DNA from: JBBDYG01 sp040901765
Lineage (GTDB): Bacteria; Planctomycetota; Planctomycetia; Pirellulales; Lacipirellulaceae
Direction: 5' to 3'
DNA: 64,000 nt
NCBI GenBank assembly: GCA_040901765.1
Contig: JBBDYG010000111.1
Span: 124,001 to 188,000 of the forward strand
Within the stretch, counting starts at the first letter, position 1. Each line of letters begins with the position of its first letter. Positions 55,655 through 64,000 of this stretch are shown piece by piece. The position numbers and the translations under genes were made by a program. The notes below the pieces were generated by a model that was not told the origin of the DNA, searched no databases, and saw only the letters and a list, made by a program, of their open reading frames with translations.

Positions 55655-57610
55655 ATGTACCCCAACGCTGTTCTTTGCAATCGCCGAGCGTTTCTGCCAT
55701 TGATTCTGTTGGTCTGCGCATCGGTCGTTCAGGCGGATTCCTCGCTCGACGCACCGTTGAAAAGGCCGATCCTGGCGCCGGGAACGACTCAGGCCGAAAC
55801 CCTCCGCCTGGCACAGACCAAGCTGCTGCCGTTTCCCGAATCGAAAACCATCGCGGAATGGGAAGTTCACGCCACCCGCATTCGGGCTGACGTGCTCGAC
55901 AAAGTCGTTCTGCGTGGAGTTCCCGCCGAATGGACCGCCGGCCCGGTGCAGGTCGAGATGCTCGACGAGATTCCCTGTGGACCGGGATACAAAATGCGGA
56001 AGCTGCGCTACCAGATGCTGCCCGGTTTCTGGATTCCCGCAATTCTTTATCTGCCGGAAAAGATCGAGGGAAAAGTCCCGGTCTTCCTGAATGTCAACGG
56101 ACATGATCCCAAAGGAAAGCAGGCCCCCTACAAACAGATGCGATGCATCAACCAGGCCAAGCGCGGCATCATCGTGCTCAACGTCGAGTGGCTACAAATG
56201 GGTCAGCTCAAGCACGATGACAATGCCCACGGTCGGTTGAATCAACTCGACCTGTGCGGCGTCAGCGGATTGGCGCCGTTCTATTTGAGCATGAAACGTG
56301 GGCTGGATCTCCTGCTGTCGCTTGAGCACGCGGACCCAACTCGCGTGGGCGTTGCCGGTCTCTCGGGCGGTGGATGGCAGACGATTTTCATTGCGTCGCT
56401 CGACACGCGAGTTACCCTGGCGAATCCCGTCGCGGGATACTCCGGTCTGGCGACTCGGCTCGAAGTGTTTCCCGATCTGGGCGATTCGGAGCAGGCCCCC
56501 TGCGACATGAGTTTGTATGCCGACTACACCCATTTAACCGCCTTGCTCGCCCCGCGCAGCGCGCTGTTGACCTACAACTCGAAAGACGAATGCTGCTTCA
56601 AATCCGCCACCGCGCTCCCCCCACTGCTGGCGGCGGCTCAGCCGATTTATCAACTGTATGGCGTTCCGCAAAACCTTACATCGCACGTCAACGAGGATCC
56701 CGGAACGCATAATTTCCTCGTCGAGAATCGAGAAGCACTCTACGCCCGCATCGGCCAGGCTTTCTTCCCCGACGTGAAAGATTATTCCGCCAAGGAGATC
56801 CCCTGCGAAGCGGAAGTGAAATCGGCCGATGACTTGCTAGTTCCCTTGCCCGAGAACAATGCCACGCTCCACTCGTTGGCAGTCGCTCTGGTGGCACAGC
56901 TTCCGCTCAACAAGGAGATACCCGCCGATTCCGCGGCGCTGAGTTCCTGGCAAGAAGAGCGACGGGCTGTCCTGCGCGATTTGGTCCGCTATCGGGATTA
57001 TCCGGTCGAGTCCGAAGCAGTCGCGGTCGAACAGCACGGTGAAACTCGCCTCGTTCAGTGGAAGCTGAAATTGGGAGAAGCATGGACGGTTCCGCTACTG
57101 GAATTTTCTCGCGCGACGCCGCGAGGGACGGTGGTTCTGTTTTCGGATCGAGGGCGTTCTGAGTTGGCCGAATTCGTGGAAGCTCAATTGGGCCAGGGAA
57201 AGCGGGTCGTCGTCCCCGACTTGTGGTACGGCGGTGAGTGCCATCCCGTGGAGCGAGACTACCTGTTCGGCCTGCTGCTTTCGACGGTGGGCGAACGACC
57301 CGTGGGCGTCCAAGCGTCGCAGTTGGCCGCCGTTGCAAAGTGGTGCGTGCAGTCGATTGCGGACGAGCCAGTGACGGTGCAAGCCCACGGCGAGCGGGCC
57401 ACCTTGCCGGCTGTGATCGCGGCCGGCTTGGAAGCCTCGTCGATTCAGCGAACGGAACTTTATCGAGCGCAGACCAGCCTGAAGCAAGTGATCGATCAGA
57501 ACCAGTCGTTTGAAAAAACACCCGAACAGTTCTGCTTCGGCCTGCTCCGCGAATTCGACCTCCCCCAACTTGAAGCCCTCGCGCCCGTCGGATCGGTAAT
57601 ACGAAACTAG
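55655..57610 (+). CDS. Exported alpha/beta-hydrolase related to acetyl xylan esterases
   Basis: 651 residues from ATG at 55655 (55607 is possible but signal-poor). Signal segment NRRAFLPLILLVCASVVQAD. Hydrolase core with the oxyanion-side MLPGFWIPAILYLPEKIEGK, nucleophile motif GVAGLSGGGWQTIF (Ser near residue 237) and a NEDPGTHNFL His-containing loop. AXE1/DUF-like enzymes of this size have an extra C-terminal alpha/beta domain as seen here. Probably deacetylates polysaccharides. Sits in the same strand block as the NHL and Gfo/Idh genes. Confidence 0.8.
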   Translation: MYPNAVLCNRRAFLPLILLVCASVVQADSSLDAPLKRPILAPGTTQAETLRLAQTKLLPFPESKTIAEWEVHATRIRADVLDKVVLRGVPAEWTAGPVQVEMLDEIPCGPGYKMRKLRYQMLPGFWIPAILYLPEKIEGKVPVFLNVNGHDPKGKQAPYKQMRCINQAKRGIIVLNVEWLQMGQLKHDDNAHGRLNQLDLCGVSGLAPFYLSMKRGLDLLLSLEHADPTRVGVAGLSGGGWQTIFIASLDTRVTLANPVAGYSGLATRLEVFPDLGDSEQAPCDMSLYADYTHLTALLAPRSALLTYNSKDECCFKSATALPPLLAAAQPIYQLYGVPQNLTSHVNEDPGTHNFLVENREALYARIGQAFFPDVKDYSAKEIPCEAEVKSADDLLVPLPENNATLHSLAVALVAQLPLNKEIPADSAALSSWQEERRAVLRDLVRYRDYPVESEAVAVEQHGETRLVQWKLKLGEAWTVPLLEFSRATPRGTVVLFSDRGRSELAEFVEAQLGQGKRVVVPDLWYGGECHPVERDYLFGLLLSTVGERPVGVQASQLAAVAKWCVQSIADEPVTVQAHGERATLPAVIAAGLEASSIQRTELYRAQTSLKQVIDQNQSFEKTPEQFCFGLLREFDLPQLEALAPVGSVIRN

Positions 57611-57639
57611 ATTTGACTCCGTAGTGGAGGCCCAGAGGT

Positions 57640-57756
57640 CTGAGCCGCACGCTGCACTTCGACCCCACGTCCGAGCGTTTTAAGAACGACACCGAAGCGG
57701 AAGCGATGCTGACGCGCAAATACCGCGAGCCGTTTGTCGTGCCGGAAGTTGTGTAG
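57640..57756 (+). pseudogene. 3' remnant of a second Gfo/Idh/MocA oxidoreductase gene
   Basis: Thirty-eight codons (LSRTLHFDPTSERFKNDTEA then EAMLTRKYREPFVVPEVV and TAG) reproduce the end of the 54288-55589 gene at about three quarters nucleotide identity. There is no start and the rest of the gene is absent; it begins 30 nt after the esterase stop. Suggests a tandem paralogue mostly lost or replaced by the esterase gene. Confidence 0.9.
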
Positions 57757-57785
57757 CCGCGGACCTACACGGTCGTTCGCCTCCT

Positions 57786-59321
57786 TCAGGCGGTCTTAGG
57801 GCCCACTGTGGACGGCGGGTTCGTCTTCAGCCAGCGAAAGCCGGCGCATCCCACGACCAGCAACAACCATGTGCCTGGTTCAGGAATTGCGACCGGTCTC
57901 GCGGCGTAGTGCAAATACTCTTCGAGGTTGGTGTAGCCGTTGCGGTTCAAGTCGCCGTTGTTATCGGCCGCATTTGGATTCGTGCCCTTCAGTACCTCCC
58001 AATAATTGGGCATGCCGTCGAGGTCGGTGTCCCAGGTGCTCGGCCAATACTCCGTGGGGAGCGTGGGATGTCCGCCTACTTCGGCCGGTGAGTTGATGAT
58101 TCGTCCCATTTGAGTCATCACCTCCTGCACGATCCGCTCGTCCACCGTGTCGCGACTCCACGAGATTGCGCCTGCCTCTGCGAGCACGCGCTCGTATGCG
58201 ACGTCTACCGGGTCGGTAGTGACCGCCAAGCCGGGCAGCGCGAATGGCACATCCTTCGGAACATATGGTCCCGTGAACATATTCCAGCCCGTGTCGGTTC
58301 CGTCGAGAATACGGTCCCGATCAAAATCAATCTTGTTGCCGTCCTGATAGAGCGCCAGATCCCACGTCTTGCCAATCGCCGGGTTGATGCCACGGCCCCA
58401 ATCCTCCAAGGCATAGAGCCGCGAGCCACCATCGGTTGACCGCCCGGCAATCGAATAATTTCCCACAAAGTTAATTTGAGCGTAGTCGTCGTAATCTTCT
58501 GTACTGCCGCCCGCGTAGGCGGCAGCGTCACCCCAGTTGTAGGTCACGTTATTACGCAGATCGGCGGTGTGAACATAGAAGTCGTACGAACGCACCCGCG
58601 GACTTCGGAGGTTGTTATGCGCAAACAAGCTGTGATGCACCGTGATGTAGCCGTCCATGCCGTCAACGGCCAACAACGCGCCGTCGCTGTGCTTCTGGTC
58701 CGGTCCATAAGGGTGAAAACCTGTATCATGCAGCGCTTCGGTGAATGTAGACCATTGAACGGTAATCCGCGAATTGCGGCCCGACGACCCAAATGCTTCA
58801 TCAATGCTCCATGACATCGAGCAATGGTCGATCATGATGTCGGTCACGTTGTTAAGTTCGAGCGCGTCGCCGCGAAAGCTGCCCGACGTAGTGCCCGCGC
58901 GATCGAGCCCTGGGCGAAAGCGAAGGTGTTGGAAGACGACGTCGGTTGTATTCTCAATCTGCGTGTCGAAGTTTTTGATCAAGATCCCTTGCCCGGGAGC
59001 CGTCTGACCAGCGACGGTCACATTGGGTCGGCGCAGCCGCAAGGTCGATTGCAGCTCGATCGTGCCGCCGACTGAAAAGACGATCGTTCGCCCGGTGGTG
59101 GGCGCTGTTTGAAAACCGCTCCGCAGGGAACCAGGTCCGGAGTCGTTGAGGTTGGTGACGTGGTAAACGTCCCCGCCGCGCCCACCGCGGGCGAACGCCC
59201 CCGCCCCCTCAGCTCCGGGAAACGCCGGCAACAACGACTGCCCTGTGGCGGTTGCCGCCGAAGGGATACCGATGAACCACAGGACGATCAATTTGCCGAT
59301 GCGACTGGGAAGTCTATTCAT
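57786..59321 (-). CDS. Secreted pectate-lyase-like protein with PEP-CTERM tail
   Basis: 511 residues from ATG at 59321. Signal peptide LIVLWFIGIPSAATATGQ. Right-handed beta-helix of polysaccharide lyase family 1-like type: FPGAEGAGAFARGGRGGDVY, NVTVAGQTAPGQGILIKNF, LELNNVTDIMIDHCSMSWSI, MDGYITVHHSLFAHNNLRSP. A Ca-loop region (DTDLDGMPNYWEVLKGTNPN) precedes PEP-CTERM AIPEPGTWLLLVVGCAGFRW. Likely lyase of uronic-acid polymers; product unproven. Confidence 0.9.
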   Translation of the reverse strand: MNRLPSRIGKLIVLWFIGIPSAATATGQSLLPAFPGAEGAGAFARGGRGGDVYHVTNLNDSGPGSLRSGFQTAPTTGRTIVFSVGGTIELQSTLRLRRPNVTVAGQTAPGQGILIKNFDTQIENTTDVVFQHLRFRPGLDRAGTTSGSFRGDALELNNVTDIMIDHCSMSWSIDEAFGSSGRNSRITVQWSTFTEALHDTGFHPYGPDQKHSDGALLAVDGMDGYITVHHSLFAHNNLRSPRVRSYDFYVHTADLRNNVTYNWGDAAAYAGGSTEDYDDYAQINFVGNYSIAGRSTDGGSRLYALEDWGRGINPAIGKTWDLALYQDGNKIDFDRDRILDGTDTGWNMFTGPYVPKDVPFALPGLAVTTDPVDVAYERVLAEAGAISWSRDTVDERIVQEVMTQMGRIINSPAEVGGHPTLPTEYWPSTWDTDLDGMPNYWEVLKGTNPNAADNNGDLNRNGYTNLEEYLHYAARPVAIPEPGTWLLLVVGCAGFRWLKTNPPSTVGPKTA

Positions 59322-59464
59322 CGAATGCCACACGAAATCGCCGAGAAAACTGCCCAGTCGGTATTCGGTCCGTGTCGCGGCAGTTGATGGAATTCTGGAC
59401 ACAAACCCTAGCTACAATCCAACGAATCGCGTCGCTACCTGGGGTCACTGGCGCCAGCAGTCCC

Positions 59465-60469
59465 TTACGGCATCGCAAAGACTTCGCCGCCGTTGATAGA
59501 TCCCATCGCCTGCCACACCGCCAACTCAACGGCATCGGGAACAAACCTCGCGGAACCATCCGACATTCCGACTTGAACGCCTCCCGAATGCCTGCTCCTC
59601 GCAGCCGCCCGATTGTTCGTGCCGCTGCCGTTACCGGGTCTGCAGGGCAAATTCAGATGAGGAAGATTCAACTTTCCGTTACACCATAACGAGTAAAGAA
59701 GATCGGGGTCGGTGCTGTTTGGGCCGGTGGCGGTGAAAATCTGACTCGTGCCCACATGGTCATACCAGTGGACACCGCGGTAGTCGTTGTCATCGCCAGA
59801 GATTCCTTTGAGGATCTCGCCGATGATCATGGTATGGCTTGTCCCGTCGGAAATCTTTTTGATGTTTACGGGTCGGTTCATCATGAACGCCGCCGGCAAA
59901 TGGTTCGGGGCCGTACTGCTAGCAACACTGGGGTTCTTAAAATAATCTAAGACTCCCCCCATGTTGACGTTGCCGAAGAAGCCGGCGTAGTTGCTTCTGG
60001 CGACTTGACCGCCACAACTCGGGTGGTTGTGAACCAGATCACCCTCTCCGTCAGTAGGGCAGAGCAAGATTCCGATTGACGTGCTCACGGCGGGGTAGTT
60101 CACCGGGTCGAGCCAAATCCCGCCGGCGCAGCCCTGGGGCGCCTTCTGATTGAAGGCCGCGAAAGTAGCGCCCTCTTCCAAATACGGGAATGTGTGAAAC
60201 ATCCACGTAATGCGTGGATACTCAAACAATTCGCCTTTATCGTTAACGACGCCGGGCGGAAAACCGCCCTTGCTATCGTGGTGATTTTGCAGCGCCAGCG
60301 TGAGTTGACGGATTTGATTGATGCACGTCGTTCGCCGGGCCGCTTCGCGGGCCGCTTGAATGGCCGGCAGCAGCAGCGCCACAAGAATGCCGATGATGGC
60401 GATCACCACGAGCAATTCGACCAGCGTAAAGGCGCGGGCAGAATGCAGGCTGGATTTCTGCATCGCCAT
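59465..60469 (-). CDS. DUF1559 protein with prepilin-type N terminus
   Basis: 334 residues. ARAFTLVELLVVIAIIGILV then AAREAARRTTCINQIRQLTL; C terminus AARSRHSGGVQVGMSDGSAR, with GGV retained but HPGG altered to HSGG. Pseudopilin-like. Preceded on the same strand (higher coordinates) by a PEP-CTERM gene, the two separated by 230 nt with a hairpin. Confidence 0.92.
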   Translation of the reverse strand: MAMQKSSLHSARAFTLVELLVVIAIIGILVALLLPAIQAAREAARRTTCINQIRQLTLALQNHHDSKGGFPPGVVNDKGELFEYPRITWMFHTFPYLEEGATFAAFNQKAPQGCAGGIWLDPVNYPAVSTSIGILLCPTDGEGDLVHNHPSCGGQVARSNYAGFFGNVNMGGVLDYFKNPSVASSTAPNHLPAAFMMNRPVNIKKISDGTSHTMIIGEILKGISGDDNDYRGVHWYDHVGTSQIFTATGPNSTDPDLLYSLWCNGKLNLPHLNLPCRPGNGSGTNNRAAARSRHSGGVQVGMSDGSARFVPDAVELAVWQAMGSINGGEVFAMP

Positions 60470-60598
60470 ATTCCACTCTCCTTAGCTTGCGTGCGACGGA
60501 GTACCCATCGGCCGTCACGGAGAATCTAGGATCCTCGGGTGCCGACGGACGAGCAAACCCAACATGACGACATTCTACCCCTTATTACAGCACGGGAT

Positions 60599-60628
60599 AG
60601 TGCATCCGCCTGCCCCGGCGGATGCACT
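60599..60628 (-). terminator. Hairpin downstream of the PEP-CTERM gene
   Basis: AGTGCATCCGCC and GGCGGATGCACT form a perfect 12-bp stem with a 6-nt loop (CAGGCGGATGC context). Near-copy at 63788-63811. No U-run. Confidence 0.7.
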
Positions 60629-60699
60629 CTAACCCGGGGCCAGGAAGGATTCCGGCCCGCGGTAAACCAAGTTGGGATCAGAAGGCCGCATGCAAGCCG

Positions 60700-61860
60700 C
60701 TAGCGGCGGAATCTGACCGCCAGTATGCCCAAACCAAGAAGCACCAATCCGATCGAAGCCGGTTCGGGTACGACACCGCTGCCGGCGCCGCTGCCGGAAC
60801 TACCGAAGTTGGCCTTCCAGAGGTCGTAGCCCGCCTGGGTGTCGTCCGGGCTGCCGCCGTCGCGCCACACGGCGTAGTCGGCAGAGTTCACCGTGCCATC
60901 GCCGTTGTAGTCGGCAACAACCGGCTGCGGGAGAACTGCCGCATCGACCTCCGCTTGAGAAAAGAGGTCCAACAGATCGTTTTTCGGATACAGGTCTCCT
61001 TCCGCGATGAACAAGCCATCAACCTGGATGAACATGAAGCCGTCGATGACGACGTTGACTTCGCGCGTGCCCAGCTCGAAGGTGACCGTTTCCCCGACCA
61101 TTTCCTCCGTGACTTCGAATTCCGTCTTCATGCCGAAGAAGCCGTCGAAGCCCCCGGCCGCGTTGATGCCTTGGTAAGTGGGTTTGTTGTACCAGTTGAA
61201 ATTGCCGTTCGCGGCAAGAGTGCCTGTGGCGTTGTGCTGTGTGACAACACCTTCGTCCTTAATAGGCCACTGAAAAGCGAGTTCAAGCAAACCATCGCGA
61301 TCGTGGTTGCCGGTATCAGGCTTGTAACCATCCGGGTCGAGGGCGAAGCCGGGGGTAGGAATTTCAACTTCCGGGTCACTCTCATCGAATTGCAGACCCT
61401 CAAAGCCGACCCAATCGGTGCTCGAGTTCTTATTGAACTCAGGCGGCAGAAAGATCGAGTCTTCGCTGCCGAAGACACCATCGGCGTTGTTGTCGTAGAG
61501 AGACATCCGCAGATAGAATTGGTAAATGCCCGGGGTAATGAATTTCAAGTCATAACTGGCAGTATGAGCGTGGGCGAAGTTGGATGCTTGCGCCCAAATG
61601 GCAGAGTCAGAGACATTGGAACTGGCTGGCAGAATGGGGAGTAAGCTCCCGACGGAGAGGTCCGGGCCTCCCTTGGTGACGACCTTCCAACCGGTCGCTT
61701 CTGCCCCCGTGAGCGATTCGAAGCTCTCGCCTTCGACGTACAGAAACGGCCGACCGTCGAATACGTCTCCGGCCGTCTGCACGGTTTCCGCCAAAGCCTG
61801 AGAGACAAACAATGTGAGTACAAGCGCCCCAAAACACGACGAAATTCCGCTGATTCTCAT
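60700..61860 (-). CDS. Secreted dockerin-like, PEP-CTERM-tailed protein
   Basis: 386 residues. Signal peptide SSCFGALVLTLFVSQALAET, a large beta-rich ectodomain (YVEGESFESLTGAEATGWKV, FQWPIKDEGVVTQHNATGTL), half dockerin DYNGDGTVNSADYAVW, and a PEP-CTERM tail VPEPASIGLVLLGLGILAVRFRR. Family unknown; likely sorted to the cell surface by an exosortase-type system. Shares its tail and downstream DNA with the partial gene at the right edge. Confidence 0.85.
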   Translation of the reverse strand: MRISGISSCFGALVLTLFVSQALAETVQTAGDVFDGRPFLYVEGESFESLTGAEATGWKVVTKGGPDLSVGSLLPILPASSNVSDSAIWAQASNFAHAHTASYDLKFITPGIYQFYLRMSLYDNNADGVFGSEDSIFLPPEFNKNSSTDWVGFEGLQFDESDPEVEIPTPGFALDPDGYKPDTGNHDRDGLLELAFQWPIKDEGVVTQHNATGTLAANGNFNWYNKPTYQGINAAGGFDGFFGMKTEFEVTEEMVGETVTFELGTREVNVVIDGFMFIQVDGLFIAEGDLYPKNDLLDLFSQAEVDAAVLPQPVVADYNGDGTVNSADYAVWRDGGSPDDTQAGYDLWKANFGSSGSGAGSGVVPEPASIGLVLLGLGILAVRFRR

Positions 61861-62115
61861 GGTCTCGATCCTTTAGAAACTGGAACCAAAGTTGAGAAAA
61901 AGAACACCCCCCAAAGCGAACCATCGGTCCCTACGGTGGACGCGATTCGATATTCAGCTACCCGCAAGTCAGGCAACCTAGAGCAATCCAGTTCAATTGT
62001 CAAGGAATTTTCAAAATTTGAGCGACTTTTTGGAAGGTGTGCGGAACCCGCTGGGCCGACTTTGTGAGTGTCGTCGCAATGGAATTGCGCGCCTGAACGC
62101 CTTCCGCCGACGGGT
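61861..62115. other. Intergenic region upstream of the PEP-CTERM gene
   Basis: 255 nt. Rather AT-rich around 61985-62035. No gene or hairpin of note; it should hold the promoter of the minus-strand PEP-CTERM gene. Confidence 0.5.
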
Positions 62116-63147
62116 TTAGGGCGTTTCCGCTGGGTGGCCATCGCGACGATTGCCCCATCGATTGTAGACAATGGGGTCAACGTCCCACGCGACGAAATGC
62201 ACTGCGCCATCGCCGAAACAGGAGTTGAAACCGCTGGGATGGGCACCGCCCATGGCGTAGGGAGCGTATGGGTCGTTAATTTCGTCGTCGGGTCGGGGCG
62301 GAAGCGCGGTCGAGCGAACCACGTCCGGATCGTAGCCGTCGGTCCAGCCGCGGTCGTCGTACCATTCGCCTGTTTCATACACTGCCGTCGAAATCCACTT
62401 CTCTCCGTACATCATCGTGGATGACAAGCCGTCGCTAACCTGTCTGACTTTCGTTGCCGATCCGAAAAGCGGTGTTCGTGCGATAATGCCCAATGCCGTA
62501 CAAGTGGAGAGGTCGTCTTTATCGAGATTCCTAGTGAAAGGATCAACATTACCTTTCGCGGACGGAGCACACCAATATTCGTTGTAAGCGTCATTGTCCC
62601 AGACCGGCGCGATGCCGCTGTCGAGGTTTCTGTTCGTCGGCACGCTACTGGCATAATCCATGAGATAACGAATGCCTTGGGTGACGGCGCCGCGACGGCT
62701 AGGGCAGAAGTAATAGGGAACGCTGATGGAGCCCACGAATGCCTCGACGTGCCGGCTCGGCATGTCTGGCCGGAGGGTGCTGCGGATGTCATAAAGTTCT
62801 TGATGCTCCATGTAGGGCAGAATCTGGTATGCCCAGCCGATCTCCTGTTCGTCGGGTTTAACGACCGAGTTGCCGCGGAGAGTGAGGGGGGGATGCGGCC
62901 CGATTCCCGCCGACGGGAAGGTTCCATAGGTGTTGACGACCAACTGGCTGGCCAGCCCCATCTGCTTGAGGTGGTTCACGCACTGCTGACGCCGGGCTGA
63001 TTCGCGCGCCGCTTGGACCGCCGGCAAGAGCAGCGCCACAAGAATGCCGATGATGGCGATCACCACGAGCAATTCTACAAGCGTGAAACCGCGGATAAGT
63101 CGCTTCGAGTGACGTTGCATGGCTTCCTCGCCAGTTTGGGTATTCAC
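62116..63147 (-). CDS. DUF1559 protein with prepilin-type N terminus
   Basis: 343 residues. RGFTLVELLVVIAIIGILVA then AARESARRQQCVNHLKQMGL. Central part conserved (QEIGWAYQILPYMEHQELYD) and a short C terminus ending in GGAHPSGFNSCFGDGAVHFV. Start codon ATG at 63147 overlaps the TGA of the upstream lipoprotein gene (63144-63147), so the two are co-translated. Confidence 0.93.
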   Translation of the reverse strand: MNTQTGEEAMQRHSKRLIRGFTLVELLVVIAIIGILVALLLPAVQAARESARRQQCVNHLKQMGLASQLVVNTYGTFPSAGIGPHPPLTLRGNSVVKPDEQEIGWAYQILPYMEHQELYDIRSTLRPDMPSRHVEAFVGSISVPYYFCPSRRGAVTQGIRYLMDYASSVPTNRNLDSGIAPVWDNDAYNEYWCAPSAKGNVDPFTRNLDKDDLSTCTALGIIARTPLFGSATKVRQVSDGLSSTMMYGEKWISTAVYETGEWYDDRGWTDGYDPDVVRSTALPPRPDDEINDPYAPYAMGGAHPSGFNSCFGDGAVHFVAWDVDPIVYNRWGNRRDGHPAETP

Positions 63148-63641
63148 TCTTTGGAAGACTGATGGTCGGGAACGGCTTGGGAAAACGCTTCCTCGGACAA
63201 CTCCTTCACCGACGTGCGACCGTCCGCGACGTAGCGTGTGCCGTCAGCACCCGTGTTTTCAAAGATGATGATGTTTGGTTCGGGAGGCTTATTTCCGACG
63301 GGACTGCCCATCGGGCGTTGAGCCCAACGAATGACATATGGTTGCTTATCGCGAGGCGATACGAGCAAAGCTTCCGCTTCTGCTACCGAGATCAGATTAT
63401 CCTGGGCCACGTACTTTGCGAGAATCTCTTTATTGGCCGGTCCAACGCCGCGGTTAGCGCCCGCGTACTGCACGTAAGTCAGCGATAGCTTGCGGATGTT
63501 CTCGGCCGCATCGCCGACCGGCACGACCGATTTATTGCCGCCACACCCCGCAAACAGAGAACCCGTGGCAATACACAGGAAAAAACAAACGGCGATCCTG
63601 GTTGGATCGCCGTTGTCAGCTCGCGTATCTCTTCGGCGCAT
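63144..63641 (-). CDS. Putative lipoprotein coupled to a DUF1559 gene
   Basis: 165 residues from ATG at 63641. Signal with lipobox: RIAVCFFLCIATGSLFAGC, Cys about residue 33. The mature part is soluble, with KLSLTYVQYAGANRGVGPAN and RWAQRPMGSPVGNKPPEPNI. Similar small lipoproteins precede DUF1559 genes in planctomycetes. Codons 10-19 lie on a perfect 11-bp inverted repeat (63588-63614) that may hinder initiation. Confidence 0.8.
   Translation of the reverse strand: MRRRDTRADNGDPTRIAVCFFLCIATGSLFAGCGGNKSVVPVGDAAENIRKLSLTYVQYAGANRGVGPANKEILAKYVAQDNLISVAEAEALLVSPRDKQPYVIRWAQRPMGSPVGNKPPEPNIIIFENTGADGTRYVADGRTSVKELSEEAFSQAVPDHQSSKE
63588..63614. promoter_or_regulatory. Inverted repeat in the lipoprotein start region
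   Basis: AACGGCGATCC and GGATCGCCGTT with a 5-nt loop, inside codons about 10-19 of the lipoprotein gene. Could form an mRNA hairpin near the ribosome-binding region. Confidence 0.5.
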
Positions 63642-63787
63642 GGTCGATCACCGCTGAGTCAACTGCTGCACTATAGAGCCCTTGAAACCGGAGGCCTCGA
63701 AAACAGCTCGCCGCTCCACTAGAGAAATGCCGACGGACAAACAAGACCCGACCCGATATTCTATCCAATATTGCAGCACGGGATAGG

Positions 63788-63811
63788 GCATCCGCCTGCC
63801 CCAGCGGATGC
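63788..63811. repeat. Near-copy of the GCATCCGC hairpin
   Basis: GCATCCGC pairs with GCGGATGC around CTGCCCCA. Flanking GCAGCACGGGATAG(T/G)GCATCCGCCTGCCCC is shared with 60586-60616, so both hairpins and their surroundings derive from one source. Confidence 0.75.
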
Positions 63812-63900
63812 GCATGAACTCGGGCCAGATTTCCTGGCCGAGACTATCCAATCGGATCGGACGTTTTCCCGCCGCCGAACCCAATGCTTGATGCGAGCTT

Positions 63901-64000
63901 CTAACGGCGGAATCGGACGACCAACATACCCAAACCGACAAGCAGCAATCCGACCGAAGCGGGTTCGGGAACGGCGCTGCCGCTGCCGCTGCCGGAATTG
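63901..64000 (-). CDS. PEP-CTERM protein, 5' end beyond the window
   Basis: The last 32 residues read SGSGSGSAVPEPASVGLLLV then GLGMLVVRFRR and a TAG stop at 63901-63903 on the minus strand. The tail differs from that of the 60700-61860 protein only in a few residues, and the DNA past the stop is also similar. Most of the gene lies right of the window. Confidence 0.9.
   Translation of the reverse strand, partial: NSGSGSGSAVPEPASVGLLLVGLGMLVVRFRR

Overview
The window is high-GC chromosomal DNA that reads as a member of the Planctomycetes, most likely Pirellulales. The evidence is the combination of four DUF1559 pseudopilin-like proteins, dockerin-like and PEP-CTERM tails, a YTV-repeat surface protein, an Lpg1974-type outer-membrane barrel, Tat-exported Gfo/Idh/MocA and NHL proteins, a formylglycine-type sulfatase, and a sigma factor next to a Ser/Thr kinase. 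Species cannot be named from sequence alone. No rRNA, tRNA, CRISPR array, prophage or transposase gene was seen.

Layout. 1-8.9 kb: end of a secreted dockerin protein, a DtxR-type regulator, an outer-membrane barrel flanked by a 132-bp direct repeat, a very large matrixin/beta-strand-repeat surface protein and a PQQ-like propeller. 8.9-18.8 kb: glnA, a LysM protein, ECF-like sigma factor plus membrane Ser/Thr kinase, a LemA pair, purE-purK and a glutathione peroxidase. 18.9-25.6 kb: glycosyltransferase plus multi-spanning membrane protein, rimI, and a tightly coupled four-gene operon (receiver-like, MazG-like, ATP-grasp, phosphoesterase). 26-32 kb: YTV protein, FKBP isomerase and a two-gene module (DUF1559 plus small two-TM protein) present twice in tandem. 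32.4-38 kb: cysD and cysNC separated by a four-helix-bundle gene inside a terminal inverted repeat, an Ntn-type asparaginase carrying an in-frame palindrome, and a DUF4160-like/XRE pair. 38.2-51.7 kb: mfd, SurA-like isomerase, a decayed anti-sigma-K fragment, a MazF-type toxin with antitoxin, sulfatase, rseP-dxr and ftsH. 51.8-64 kb: small membrane proteins, NHL and Gfo/Idh proteins, an acetyl-xylan-esterase-like hydrolase followed by the tail of a lost second Gfo/Idh gene, a pectate-lyase-like PEP-CTERM protein, and a DUF1559/PEP-CTERM cluster that appears duplicated and runs off the right edge.

How genes work together. cysD+cysNC make the sulfate-activation route to PAPS; the secreted sulfatase and the lyase/esterase/dehydrogenase block suggest degradation of sulfated or acetylated polysaccharides. 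purE/purK, glnA, dxr, rseP, ftsH and mfd are housekeeping. Much of the rest builds or remodels the cell surface.

The most unusual theme is palindromic DNA. Long-armed inverted repeats (about 15-35 nt arms, 0-6 mismatches) lie at many gene ends. Two dispersed families can be recognised by direct comparison: an 83-87-bp element found once between genes (26022-26108) and once inside the asparaginase-family gene (36261-36343), where it encodes about 27 residues just before the catalytic Thr; and a GTAGGTCAGGC family (18038-18127, 41504-41591) whose arm supplies the purK stop codon. The four-helix-bundle gene between cysD and cysNC is enclosed in perfect 20-nt inverted repeats, like an intervening sequence of 23S rRNA transplanted into an mRNA.
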